Assembly (NCBI GenBank): GCA_963169635.1
Contig: CAUJDL010000041.1
Span: 62,001-126,000 of the forward strand
Length of the DNA stretch: 64,000 nt
Reading direction: 5' to 3'
DNA from: Bacteroidota bacterium
Lineage (GTDB): Bacteria > Bacteroidota > Bacteroidia > Chitinophagales > Chitinophagaceae
The position numbers and the translations under genes were made by a program. Under the pieces are notes generated by a model that saw only the letters and a program-made list of their open reading frames with translations, was not told the DNA's origin and made no database searches. Of this stretch, positions 9,693 through 19,690 are shown piece by piece. Within the stretch, counting starts at the first letter, position 1. Each line of letters opens with the position of its first letter.

Positions 9693-10973
9693 TTAAATAA
9701 CAGTTAGTTCATAAAAATCTTCTGGATTTAAATATTTTTTTGCTAAAACCTGTAATTCTTCTGCTGTAATATTTTTTATTGTTGCTATTGAATTGTAAAA
9801 ATAAGTTTCATCTAAATTGTTTAAAATATAATTTCTCCACCTTGGCATAATTTGAAAAGGACCATCTAAAGAACCTAATAAACTACCCAACATAAAATTT
9901 TTTACTAAATGCAATTCTTCTTCACTTATAAGTTCTTTATTTAGCAAATCCATTTCTTTATAAGTTTCTTCAATAGTTGCTTCACAAACATCTCTACCAG
10001 CTTCAGTGCTAATCATCCAGGCAGTTTCGTGTATATGGTTTTGAATAAATGAATGAATGCCATAAGTATAACCTTTATCTTCTCTAATATTTTTCATTAA
10101 ATGACTTCCAAAAAAACCACCAAAAACATTGTTTAACACTTGTGCTTTTGTATAATCTGGATGAAGTTTTGTAGGAAATTTTCTTGCAATACGAATAGCA
10201 CCTTGTACACCATTCTCATCATTAATAATAAATTGTTTTTTAGTAGTAGCACTGGCTAAATGATATTCTTTATTAAATGTTTTATTCGGATTAAGTGGTA
10301 AACTTCCAAAATAAGTATTCATTAATTGTTCAATATCAGAAGGCAGCTTACCTGCGATAAAAATGATACACTTTCCGTTGGTATAATATTCTTTAAAATA
10401 AGCTAACAACTCATCTCTTTCTATTGCTTGATAATCTAATGTAGAGGTATATTTTCCATAAGGATGATGAAAACCATAAACATATTCATCAATTAATCTG
10501 TTAGCTACAAAATCGCATTTCTTTAAATTAATAGCTAATTGTTGTATTTGATTTTTTTTATAAATAGCCAACTCTTCATTAGGAAAAATGCTATCTGTAA
10601 TTAACTCTGCAATTACAGGTAATAAATGAGGTAAATTTTTACTTAAGCTGTGTAAAGAAATAGTAGAAGTTTCATTGTAACAATAACGATTTAAATAAGC
10701 ACCATAATAGGCAAAATGTTCATCTACTTCAAAAGCATTTTTAGTAGTTGTACCATTTTTTAGCATATAGTTAGTAGTAGCTGCAACAATATTTTTTTCT
10801 TCGTACCAATTGCCTGCATAAAAAACAAACTCTATATGCAACACTTCTTGTGTGCCACCATCAATTGTATATACAGATGTTCCATTATCTAATGTAAAGT
10901 GTTGATAGGGATTTAATGTTAAATTAAAATCTATGGCATCAAAAATATTAGGGGCTATTGTTCTGTTTTGCAT
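9693..10973 (-). CDS. M16 family peptidase-like protein (second, probably non-catalytic subunit)
   Basis: M16 fold motifs; 'VFYAGNWYEEKNIVAATTNYMLKNGTTTKNAFEVDEHFAYYGA' lacks an HxxEH zinc motif. Confidence 0.8.
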   Translation of the reverse strand: MQNRTIAPNIFDAIDFNLTLNPYQHFTLDNGTSVYTIDGGTQEVLHIEFVFYAGNWYEEKNIVAATTNYMLKNGTTTKNAFEVDEHFAYYGAYLNRYCYNETSTISLHSLSKNLPHLLPVIAELITDSIFPNEELAIYKKNQIQQLAINLKKCDFVANRLIDEYVYGFHHPYGKYTSTLDYQAIERDELLAYFKEYYTNGKCIIFIAGKLPSDIEQLMNTYFGSLPLNPNKTFNKEYHLASATTKKQFIINDENGVQGAIRIARKFPTKLHPDYTKAQVLNNVFGGFFGSHLMKNIREDKGYTYGIHSFIQNHIHETAWMISTEAGRDVCEATIEETYKEMDLLNKELISEEELHLVKNFMLGSLLGSLDGPFQIMPRWRNYILNNLDETYFYNSIATIKNITAEELQVLAKKYLNPEDFYELTVI

Positions 10974-10997
10974 TATCTAAAAAAATTTGTATAACTA

Positions 10998-12233
10998 TTA
11001 GTTACTAAAATAGTGAATGGTGCTACAATTATTTTTATTAAAAATAGTTTGTGCATACGCTAAAATATCTTCTGTGCTAATTTCTTGAAATCTTTCTAAT
11101 TCTTTATTTACCAAAGATGCATCGCCTAATAATTCGTATAATGCTAAATTATTTGCTCTGCTCATTATACTAATATCTTCAAATGTTATGATACTTTCTG
11201 TTCTGTTTTTTACTTTAATTAATTCTTGCTGTTGTATTTTTTCTGAAGAAAGTTTTATTAGTTCTTCTTCAATAGCTTTTTCAGCAGCATCTATACTTAC
11301 ACCTTTAGTAAGTTTTCCTTCTATGGTTAAAAGTCCTGGTTCTAAAGAGCCAAAATGAAAACAATTAATATTGGCAAATAATTGTTTTTCTTTTACCAAT
11401 GCTTGATATAAACGAGACGAATTGCCACCACCAAGAATTTCTGTAATTAAATCTGCTGCATAATAACCTTTATTTAAACGAGCATCTATATGCCATGTTT
11501 TTATTAAAGCATCTAAAGGCACATCTGCTTTTAACGATAAAAATTTAGCTTGTTGTTGTTTAGGCTCTGTAGGTATATTTCTACTATATTTTTCTCCAGC
11601 AGGAATATCGCCAAACCATTTTTCTACTAATTGAATAATATTTTTTGTATCTACATTTCCTGCTACAACTAATATAGCATTATTAGGTCTGTAAAATTTT
11701 AAAAAGAAGTTTTTTACATCGTCCATTGTTGCATTTTCTACATGGCTTAATTCTTTACCAATAGTCATCCATTTATAAGGATGAACATCATAAGCCAAAT
11801 CTCTCATTTTATGCCATATATCGCCATAGGGTTTATTGATATAATGTTCTTTAAATTCTTCGCAAACAACTTTACGTTGTACATCTAAACTTTTTTTACT
11901 AAAAGCAAGGCTCAACATTCTATCACTCTCTAACCAAAAAGCAGTTTCAATATTTTGAGCAGGCAATATGCAATAATAATTAGTAAGGTCGTTGGTTGTG
12001 TAAGCATTATTTTCTCCACCTGCACGTTGTAATGGCTCATCATAACTTGGAATATTAATACTACCACCAAACATTAAATGTTCAAATAAATGAGCAAAAC
12101 CAGTTTTGTTTGCATCTTCATCTTTTGCACCTACATTATATAAAATATTTACTACAGCCATTGGTGTGCTTGCATCTTCATGTACCAATAATTTTAAACC
12201 ATTGGATAAAGTATAACTATTGTATTGAATCAT
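10998..12233 (-). CDS. M16 family zinc peptidase (catalytic subunit)
   Basis: 'GFAHLFEHLMFGGS' HxxEH motif, 'NNAYTTNDLTNYYC'. Confidence 0.9.
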   Translation of the reverse strand: MIQYNSYTLSNGLKLLVHEDASTPMAVVNILYNVGAKDEDANKTGFAHLFEHLMFGGSINIPSYDEPLQRAGGENNAYTTNDLTNYYCILPAQNIETAFWLESDRMLSLAFSKKSLDVQRKVVCEEFKEHYINKPYGDIWHKMRDLAYDVHPYKWMTIGKELSHVENATMDDVKNFFLKFYRPNNAILVVAGNVDTKNIIQLVEKWFGDIPAGEKYSRNIPTEPKQQQAKFLSLKADVPLDALIKTWHIDARLNKGYYAADLITEILGGGNSSRLYQALVKEKQLFANINCFHFGSLEPGLLTIEGKLTKGVSIDAAEKAIEEELIKLSSEKIQQQELIKVKNRTESIITFEDISIMSRANNLALYELLGDASLVNKELERFQEISTEDILAYAQTIFNKNNCSTIHYFSN

Positions 12234-12313
12234 AATGTAGAAAAATATACATGCAGATTATGTTAAAAAATATTTTTTACATAACAGCATTTAAAAATGT
12301 TTAAGTAAATAAT

Positions 12314-13891
12314 TTATTCTATTGGTTTATCTGCTTCGTGTCCTGCATCAAAATCTTCATTATTCATTTTACTTTTTTGAACAAAGAAACGAGCTCCTTC
12401 ATTTTCAATGGTAGAAGTAGATGCAGGCCCAAGAGGTGTTAAATTAGGATTACGGAAATTATAACTATCTGTCCAAACTTCAAATCTTTGAATAGCAAGA
12501 TTGGCTTTTAATTGTATCGTTTCTAAATTACCATTACGGTGTTTAGCAATTTTAACTTCTGTTAATGATTTTGCATCTTCTCCTGCAGACTCTTGTGTTA
12601 AACCATAATATTCTCCTCTATAAATAAACATTACCATATCTGCATCTTGTTCTATTGCACCAGACTCACGTAAATCGCTTAACTGTGGCATTTTATTAGT
12701 TTCTTTACGTGTTTCTACAGCACGACTTAATTGAGATAATGCAATGATAGGAATATTTAATTCTTTTGCTAATGCTTTTAAGCTTCGAGAGATGGTAGAA
12801 ATTTCTTGTTCACGATTTGTATTTCTACTATCGCCAGTACTACTCATTAATTGTAAGTAGTCAATTATTATTAAGCCTACTTTAAATTTATTAACTAATC
12901 TTCTAGCTTTTGCTCTAAATTCAAAAATATTAAGAGCAGCAGTATCATCAATATATAATGGTGCAGCTTCTAATCTTTTAATACCCTTAGATTGAAGTTG
13001 AATATATTCATGATCGTCTAATTGTCCTCTAGAAATTTTGTGTAAAGGAATTTCACTTTCAGCACTTAAAATACGTTGTACCAATTGTCCTGCACTCATT
13101 TCTAAACTAAAGAAACCAACAGGTACAGGCTTTATAGGGTCTAATGCTGCATTACGTGCAAGGTTTAATGCAAATGCAGTTTTACCCATTGAAGGACGAG
13201 CAGCTAAAATAATTAAATCTGTTGGTTGCCATCCATAAGTTACTTTATCTAAATTACTAAAACCACTGGTTACACCACTGATAGATTCTGATTTAGTTCT
13301 TAAATAATCTATACGATTAATTGTAGTAGTTAATACAGTACCAATATCTTCAAAATTTTTCTTTAAATAGTTATTGGTAATGTTAAACATTTTTGTTTCG
13401 CTATCATCTAATAAATCAAATACATCTGTACTGTCTTCATAAGCATCACCTATAATTTCGCCACTAATTCTTATTAATTCTCTTTGAATAAATTTTTGTA
13501 AAACTATTCTTGCATGTGCATCAATATTAGCAGTACTTACTACTGCATTGGTAAGTTTAGTAATAAAATATGGACCACCAACAATTTCTAATTGGTCTTT
13601 TTTCTTTAGCTCTTCTATAACAGTTAAAATATCTATGGGAATGCTGCGTTGCTGCATATCCTGCATAGCTTTAAAAATCATTTGATGAGCTTCTACATAA
13701 AAACATTCTGGTTTTAAGTTTACATCTGTAACAGAATCAAAAGCACTTTTCTCTAGCAATATAGCACCCAAAACAGCTTCTTCTAATTCTCTTGCTTGAG
13801 GGGGAATTTTACCATAAACCATTGTACTTAAATCAATGGCACTTTTTCTTCTTTTTTTATTATCTCGTCCTAGGTTACTTACTATTTCCAT
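12314..13891 (-). CDS. dnaB: replicative DNA helicase
   Basis: 'PPQARELEEAVLGAILLEKSAF', Walker A 'AARPSMGKTAFALNLARNAA', 'IIIDYLQLMSS', 'LSQLSRAVETR', 'DLRESGAIEQDADMVMFIYR'. Confidence 0.97.
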   Translation of the reverse strand: MEIVSNLGRDNKKRRKSAIDLSTMVYGKIPPQARELEEAVLGAILLEKSAFDSVTDVNLKPECFYVEAHQMIFKAMQDMQQRSIPIDILTVIEELKKKDQLEIVGGPYFITKLTNAVVSTANIDAHARIVLQKFIQRELIRISGEIIGDAYEDSTDVFDLLDDSETKMFNITNNYLKKNFEDIGTVLTTTINRIDYLRTKSESISGVTSGFSNLDKVTYGWQPTDLIILAARPSMGKTAFALNLARNAALDPIKPVPVGFFSLEMSAGQLVQRILSAESEIPLHKISRGQLDDHEYIQLQSKGIKRLEAAPLYIDDTAALNIFEFRAKARRLVNKFKVGLIIIDYLQLMSSTGDSRNTNREQEISTISRSLKALAKELNIPIIALSQLSRAVETRKETNKMPQLSDLRESGAIEQDADMVMFIYRGEYYGLTQESAGEDAKSLTEVKIAKHRNGNLETIQLKANLAIQRFEVWTDSYNFRNPNLTPLGPASTSTIENEGARFFVQKSKMNNEDFDAGHEADKPIE

Positions 13892-14324
13892 TGTTTAGTT
13901 TAAAAAATTAATGAGGTTAGTTGTATTTTTCTTTCTAAATAATTTTTATAGATTTTTTACTAAAAATTTTGAAAGAGAAACGAATATGAAGCAGAAAAAG
14001 AGGACTAAAAAATATTTCTCAATAGTTTTTATTTCACAGTAATTCACATTTATTTTCAGCTTTTTTATGGCTTATTTCACTCTTTTTTGTAGCTTTTCCA
14101 CAAATTACAAAACTTATTCTAAATAAATGGCTAATTGTGCACAAATATTGTGCAGAAAGATTTTTTAATAAAACAGGGTATTATTTGCAAAATAAGTTGT
14201 AACTAAGAGGGCAGTTTTTTTAACGATTTTAATGAAAGTTTTGCGTAAAAACCTGTTAAAAAGATTATTTCATAAGGGCTTAGGCAGCGTTTTTAAAAAT
14301 GTATATTTAGCAAATTAAAATGTA

Positions 14325-15152
14325 ATGAGAAACTATTTTAAAACCAATTAAAAACAAATAACCATCAGCAGTATTATTGTTTATATAATTATAGGTATTG
14401 TAACACTTTCTGTAATTGCTTATTTTTTACAGGAAAAATTAATCTTTAAACCCGAACATTTAAAGCAAGATTTTAGGTTTAAATATGATATTCCGTTTGC
14501 TGAATTATTTTTTAATATAGAAACAGGAGTAAGTATTAATGGACTTCATTTTTTTAGAGAAAATCCATCAGGACTTATTTTATATTTTCATGGAAATACA
14601 AAAAGCATAAAAGGTTGGGCAAAATATGCAAGAGATTTTTATAGATATAATTACGATGTAGTTTTAGTAGATTATAGAGGCTTTGGAAAAAGTACAGGAA
14701 AAAGAAGTGAGAAAGAAATGCTAAGCGATATGCAATTTGTATATGATGAGCTAAAGAAAAAATATCCTGAATATCATTTATTAGTTTATGGCAGAAGCAT
14801 GGGTAGCGGTTTTGCAACAAAAATTGCTTGCGATAATAAACCACGTTATTTAATTTTAGATGCACCTTATTATAGTTTTAAAAAAGTGGTAGAAAGGTTT
14901 TTACCCATTTTACCAGTAAGATATATTTTACGTTATCACTTAAGAACAGATAAATGGATTAGAAAAGTTAATTGCCATATTTATATAATTCATGGTACTA
15001 AAGATTGGTTAATACCTATTTCGCAAAGTGAAAAACTACAAAAATTAAATCCTTCAAAAATTACATTAATTAAAATACAGAATGGTGGGCATAATAACTT
15101 ACCAATGTTTAATGAGTATCATAATTTTATTAGAGATATTTTAAAAGAATAA
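14325..15152 (+). pseudogene. alpha/beta hydrolase, reading frame interrupted by in-frame TAA at 14349-14351
   Basis: Frame MRNYFKTN*KQITISSIIVYIIIGIVTLSV...LILYFHGNTKS...VDYRGFGKSTGKR...YGRSMGSGFATK...IHGTKDWLIP...GGHNNL. No ATG/GTG/TTG lies in frame between the TAA and 14718, which falls after the oxyanion-hole motif. Confidence 0.6.
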
Positions 15153-15210
15153 TAAATACTCTTTTCCTTAAGCGAAAACAAAATGTAGCAGAATAGAATA
15201 TCTTTGTACA

Positions 15211-15717
15211 ATGTCAGAAGTTTTTGTAAATAAAGTAGCCGAAAGCGGTATTGTAACAATAGATTTAGAAATGTATTACCCTAGAGAATCAATAGAAATA
15301 TTTGATTTAAAAGATTTTCTTTTTATGGGGTTAATATTAAAAGAAAAAGAATTTAGAGCTGCATTACAAAATGTAAATTGGCAAAATTATCAAAACAAAA
15401 TTGTAGGCATTACTTGCACTACAGATGCTATAATTCCTGTTTGGGCTTATATGTTAGTAGCTACATATTTACAATCAGAAGCATCTTATGTAACTACAGG
15501 AACACAAGAAGATATTGCCCATCAAATTTTATTACAAAGAATTAATAGTATTGATGTATCTGAATATACAGATAAAAGAGTTGTTATAAAAGGCTGTGGC
15601 GATATTGCTATACCAGCTTTAGCTTATACTGCTATTACATTTAAATTAAAGCCAGTAGTAAAAAGTATTATGTATGGCGAACCTTGCAGTACAGTGCCTA
15701 TTTACAAAAGAAAATAA
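15211..15717 (+). CDS. DUF2480 family protein
   Basis: 'VNKVAESGIVTIDLE.YYPRESIEIFDLKDFLFMGLILKEKEFR' signature; 'VVIKGCGDIAIPALAY'. Confidence 0.85.
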   Translation: MSEVFVNKVAESGIVTIDLEMYYPRESIEIFDLKDFLFMGLILKEKEFRAALQNVNWQNYQNKIVGITCTTDAIIPVWAYMLVATYLQSEASYVTTGTQEDIAHQILLQRINSIDVSEYTDKRVVIKGCGDIAIPALAYTAITFKLKPVVKSIMYGEPCSTVPIYKRK

Positions 15718-15890
15718 GTTTTTTTTTACAAAACACATCTATCACTTCAAGCTACTTTTAATAGATATCAGCAATGTCTTATTAAATAATTAATAGCATT
15801 TGTCTATTAGCTATCAATTAAAACAATACTTTACAAACAGATAGTTTGGTAAGTTTGCACTATCAATTAGTTAACAATAAAAAAATTATT

Positions 15891-16523
15891 ATGGCATTAG
15901 TAGGAAAACAGTTTCCAAACATTGCAGTAAATGCAATTACAGACTTAGGAGATACTTTTAAATTAAATGTATTAGAAGAAGCAAAAAACAAACACAAAAA
16001 AGTTTTATTATTCTGGTATCCAAAAGATTTCACTTTTGTATGCCCAACAGAATTACATGCTTTTCAAGCAGCAATGGCAGAGTTTGATAAAAGAAATACT
16101 ATTGTAATAGGTGCATCTTGCGATACAGCACAAGTACATTTTGCTTGGTTAAATACACCAAAAGATCAAGGAGGCATTGAAGGTGTTACATATCCAATTT
16201 TAGCAGATACACACAGAGCATTAGCAGAAGCATTAGATATTTTAGATACAGAATATTTATTAAATGATGACGATACTGAAGAAATTACAGGAGATAATGT
16301 AACTTATAGAGCAACATATTTAATTGATGAAACAGGAAAAATATTTCATGAAAGTGTTAATGATATGCCATTAGGCAGAAATGTACATGAATATTTACGT
16401 TTAATAGATGCTTATACACATGTACAAAAACATGGAGAAGTTTGCCCTGCAAATTGGGAAGAAGGAAAAGAAGCTATGCAAGCAGATAGAAAAGGTGTAG
16501 CTACATATTTATCTAACAATTAA
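15891..16523 (+). CDS. typical 2-Cys peroxiredoxin (AhpC/Prx1 family)
   Basis: 'FWYPKDFTFVCPTELHAFQ' peroxidatic Cys, 'GEVCPANW' resolving Cys. Start taken at ATG 15891 rather than 15846. Confidence 0.92.
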   Translation: MALVGKQFPNIAVNAITDLGDTFKLNVLEEAKNKHKKVLLFWYPKDFTFVCPTELHAFQAAMAEFDKRNTIVIGASCDTAQVHFAWLNTPKDQGGIEGVTYPILADTHRALAEALDILDTEYLLNDDDTEEITGDNVTYRATYLIDETGKIFHESVNDMPLGRNVHEYLRLIDAYTHVQKHGEVCPANWEEGKEAMQADRKGVATYLSNN

Positions 16524-16534
16524 TTTTTTAAAAA

Positions 16535-16849
16535 ATGTATTTAGAATTAACAGAAGATAATTTACAAACAATGGTAGCCAGCAACAAAAAAGTGATGGTA
16601 CAATATGGTGCAGGCTGGTGTGGCAATTGCAGAATAATGAAACCAAAGTTTAAAAAATTAGCTTCAGAAAATGAAGAAGTAGCTTTTATTTATGTAGATG
16701 CTGAAAAAATGCCAGAATCTCGTAAATTGGCTAAAGTAAATAACTTGCCAACATTTGCATCTTTTGTAGATGGTGCATTTATTAATCAAGTACAAACAAA
16801 TAAACCGGAAGAGTTAAATAATTTATTTCATGAGATTACCAATAATTAG
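16535..16849 (+). CDS. thioredoxin family protein (WCGNC active site)
   Basis: 'VMVQYGAGWCGNCRIMKPKFKKLA', cis-Pro 'NNLPTFASF'. Confidence 0.9.
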   Translation: MYLELTEDNLQTMVASNKKVMVQYGAGWCGNCRIMKPKFKKLASENEEVAFIYVDAEKMPESRKLAKVNNLPTFASFVDGAFINQVQTNKPEELNNLFHEITNN

Positions 16850-17078
16850 ACAACTATATCAAACAACACCTACAGATAAATTATCTGTAACATTAGATGT
16901 TTTAGAAACATTAACAGAAGCAAGAGGAATTAAAGAAGAAGAATTAAATATAATAGGCGAATTAATTACCAATATTTGTGGTGCTTTAGAAGTTCACCAA
17001 ATGGTAAGTGAAGGAATGAAAGAAAGTGAAGCATTAAATGTATTTGCACAAAAAGTTTTAGGTTCAATAGATAAATAA
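16830..17078 (+). CDS. small conserved protein (DUF6952-like)
   Basis: Overlaps the thioredoxin gene by 20 nt; 'MRLPIIRQLYQTTPTDKLSVTLDVLETLTEARGIKEEELNIIGELITNICGALEVH'. Confidence 0.7.
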   Translation: MRLPIIRQLYQTTPTDKLSVTLDVLETLTEARGIKEEELNIIGELITNICGALEVHQMVSEGMKESEALNVFAQKVLGSIDK

Positions 17079-17102
17079 GTAAAGTTTACTTGTACAAATT
17101 AT

Positions 17103-17157
17103 ACTGCATCGGGATTTCTCTTTTTTAAAAAGGGTTAATTGCTCGGTGCAGTTTTTT
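17103..17157 (+). terminator. Intrinsic-terminator-like hairpin after the peroxiredoxin/thioredoxin operon
   Basis: ACTGCATCGGG (17103-17113) pairs with CTCGGTGCAGT (17142-17152) over 11 bp including two G-U, followed by T6. Confidence 0.6.
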
Positions 17158-17226
17158 ATTTTTAAACTTTTGTTATTTACACAGTAGTTTACAATTAGAT
17201 TTGCTTTGTAAAATATTTTAAAGAAT

Positions 17227-17943
17227 ATGAAAAAAGCTGCGTTTATTCCTGCTCGTTATGCTGCTACTCGTTTTCCTGCAAAGCTAATGCAGTTATTAGG
17301 CAACAAAACAGTTATTAGACATACATATGATAATACCATTGCTACAGGTTTGTTTGATGAAGTTTGGGTTGTTACAGATAGCGAAATTATTTTTAATGAA
17401 ATTACCAATCATGGTGGCAAAGCAATGATGAGCAAAAAACCACACGAAAGTGGTAGTGATAGAATTGCAGAAGCTGTAGAAAATTTAGCTGTAGATATTG
17501 TAGTAAACGTACAAGGCGATGAGCCTTTTGTAAAAAAAGAACCTTTAGAAAAATTATTAGCAGCATTTAATGATAATACAGTTCAGGTAGCTAGTTTAAT
17601 GCAAGTATTACACGATGAAAAACAAATTAACGATGCTAATTATGTAAAAGTTGCTGTAGATAAAAATATGAATAGCTTAATGTTTAGTCGTTCGCCAATA
17701 CCTTATCATAGAAATAAAGAAATATCGCCAATTTATTATGAACATATTGGGGTATATGCTTTTAAAAAACAAGCATTACTAAACTTTACAAAATGGCCAA
17801 TATCTCCTTTAGAAAATGCAGAAAAAATTGAGTGTTTACGCTATTTAGAAAATGGTATTTTATTAAAAATGGTCGTTACAGAATATATGGGTGTAGAAAT
17901 TGATACACCAGAAGATTTAGAAAAAGCAAAACAATTTTTGTAA
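17227..17943 (+). CDS. kdsB: 3-deoxy-manno-octulosonate cytidylyltransferase
   Basis: 'FIPARYAATRFPAKLMQLLGNKTVIRHTYD', 'VVNVQGDEPF', 'HIGVYAFKK'. Confidence 0.95.
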   Translation: MKKAAFIPARYAATRFPAKLMQLLGNKTVIRHTYDNTIATGLFDEVWVVTDSEIIFNEITNHGGKAMMSKKPHESGSDRIAEAVENLAVDIVVNVQGDEPFVKKEPLEKLLAAFNDNTVQVASLMQVLHDEKQINDANYVKVAVDKNMNSLMFSRSPIPYHRNKEISPIYYEHIGVYAFKKQALLNFTKWPISPLENAEKIECLRYLENGILLKMVVTEYMGVEIDTPEDLEKAKQFL

Positions 17944-17961
17944 ACAATAGTGATGAAAAAT

Positions 17962-17991
17962 AAAAAGCTGCTTAATTTAAGCAGCTTTTTT
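17962..17991. terminator. Bidirectional intrinsic terminator between convergent kdsB and BI-1 genes
   Basis: AAAAAGCTGCTTAATTTAAGCAGCTTTTTT. Confidence 0.85.
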
Positions 17992-18012
17992 AATGTGATG
18001 TTTTTAAAATTA

Positions 18013-18786
18013 TTAATCTCTTTTAGCAAAACGACTAAGTAGTTTTAAAATTTCTATATAAAGCCAAATAATAGTTACCATTAAACCAAAAGCACCATAC
18101 CACTCCATATATTTAGGAGCACCTTGTTCAGCACCTTGCTCAATCATATCAAAATCTAAAATAAGATTAAGTGCTGCAATAGCTACCACAAATAAGCTAA
18201 TACCAATACCTAATAAACTATTATTTCCAAAGCTCATAAAATCCATTTGCACACCAAAAAGGCGAAGCAATAAACTAATACCATAAAAAATTGCAATACC
18301 TAAAGTTGCACTAAGTACAATACTTTTAAATTTATTAGTAGCTTTAATTATACGAAAGTTAAATAATAAAAACATTGATATAGCTACACCAAATGTTAAG
18401 CCTACAGCTTGTATTACAATGTTTGGATAACTTTCTTTCATTGCTTCATTTATTATCACAGAAATTGCTCCAATAAATAAGCCTTCTAATATACCATAAG
18501 CAGGAGCTAAAAAAGGAGCCCACTTTGGTTTAAATGCAATAGCAATAGCAGCTATTAAGCCTCCAAATACACCCACCAACATTAATGTCATCATTAATTT
18601 TTGTTGGCCACTTGCATATAATTGCCAAGTATAAGCAGCACCAGCAATAACAGTAAGCATAAGAAAACCAAATTTATTAATGGTGCCTCTTACTGTCATT
18701 GTGCCATCTAACTCTCCTTGTGTATTGACACTTTTCTGAAAAATTTTTTCTTTTAATGTAGGATTACTTGATTTAAAAATTGACAT
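18013..18786 (-). CDS. Bax inhibitor-1 / YccA family membrane protein
   Basis: 'GTMTVRGTINKFGFLMLTVIAGAAYTW', multiple TM, 'YGAFGLMVTIIWLYIEILKLLSRF'. Confidence 0.92.
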   Translation of the reverse strand: MSIFKSSNPTLKEKIFQKSVNTQGELDGTMTVRGTINKFGFLMLTVIAGAAYTWQLYASGQQKLMMTLMLVGVFGGLIAAIAIAFKPKWAPFLAPAYGILEGLFIGAISVIINEAMKESYPNIVIQAVGLTFGVAISMFLLFNFRIIKATNKFKSIVLSATLGIAIFYGISLLLRLFGVQMDFMSFGNNSLLGIGISLFVVAIAALNLILDFDMIEQGAEQGAPKYMEWYGAFGLMVTIIWLYIEILKLLSRFAKRD

Positions 18787-18885
18787 TTCTTAATTGTTTA
18801 GATTGTAAAGATAAATGTAAAAATGTGAAAATAAGCGTTAAAAAGATTACAAATTACGCAACTGTAGCTTAATTATTTTTACAAT

Positions 18886-19605
18886 CTACGATGCTTTTTT
18901 AATACTGCTATTAAGCAAACTTGTAGCTTTTATATTTTTTACCTTACCATGATAAATTATTAAACTTTTACCTGTTGCAAAAGCTGCTAATTCGTCTTGT
19001 ACATTTATTTCTGCAGAGCTAGCACCACTAACATTTATACTACAATTATTAATTAATAAATCTGCAGCATAAATAAAACTTGCACCAGCTACATTTAATG
19101 TAGCATTTGTTGTTTTGCCAGAGAGTTTAATAGATGATGCACCATTAACAGTAGTATTTATATTTTCAGAAAATATTTTACCATTAAAACTACAAGCCCC
19201 ACTAATATTAATTTGTACATTATTTATATGAAAATCATCAACTAAACGTGTATGCACAGCACCTAAAAGATTAATAGAGGCTAAATTTTTTACACTAACA
19301 TAGGCTTTAAATTGTCCTTTAAATCTTTTTAGTTTTACAGCATTTTCATCAAAATAAATTTTAAGAATATTATTTTCTGTTTTTGTGATGATATAATTAG
19401 TAAAATTATCATCTGTACAACTTACAGCTAAACCTTCTTCTCCTTGAGAAATATAAACATCAATATTTCCAGAAACTTCTATATGATTAAAACTTTCTAC
19501 TTTTCTAAGTTGTGCATTTTCATCTATTACTAATGTTTTAGTAGGTTGTGCTATTAAGCAAATAAAACTTAGTGTAGTAAAAAGTAAAAGCAAAAGTTTT
19601 TTCAT
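18886..19605 (-). CDS. head-GIN domain (DUF2807) putative auto-transporter adhesin
   Basis: 'RKVESFNHIEVSGNIDVYISQGEE', repeated '.INVSGASSAEINV'. Confidence 0.85.
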   Translation of the reverse strand: MKKLLLLLFTTLSFICLIAQPTKTLVIDENAQLRKVESFNHIEVSGNIDVYISQGEEGLAVSCTDDNFTNYIITKTENNILKIYFDENAVKLKRFKGQFKAYVSVKNLASINLLGAVHTRLVDDFHINNVQINISGACSFNGKIFSENINTTVNGASSIKLSGKTTNATLNVAGASFIYAADLLINNCSINVSGASSAEINVQDELAAFATGKSLIIYHGKVKNIKATSLLNSSIKKAS

Positions 19606-19690
19606 CGTAGTATTTTAATTAATAATAGAACGTAATTAAATAAAAATAGTTACAATAATTTATCTATCATTATTTTTGCCACTGAAATTT

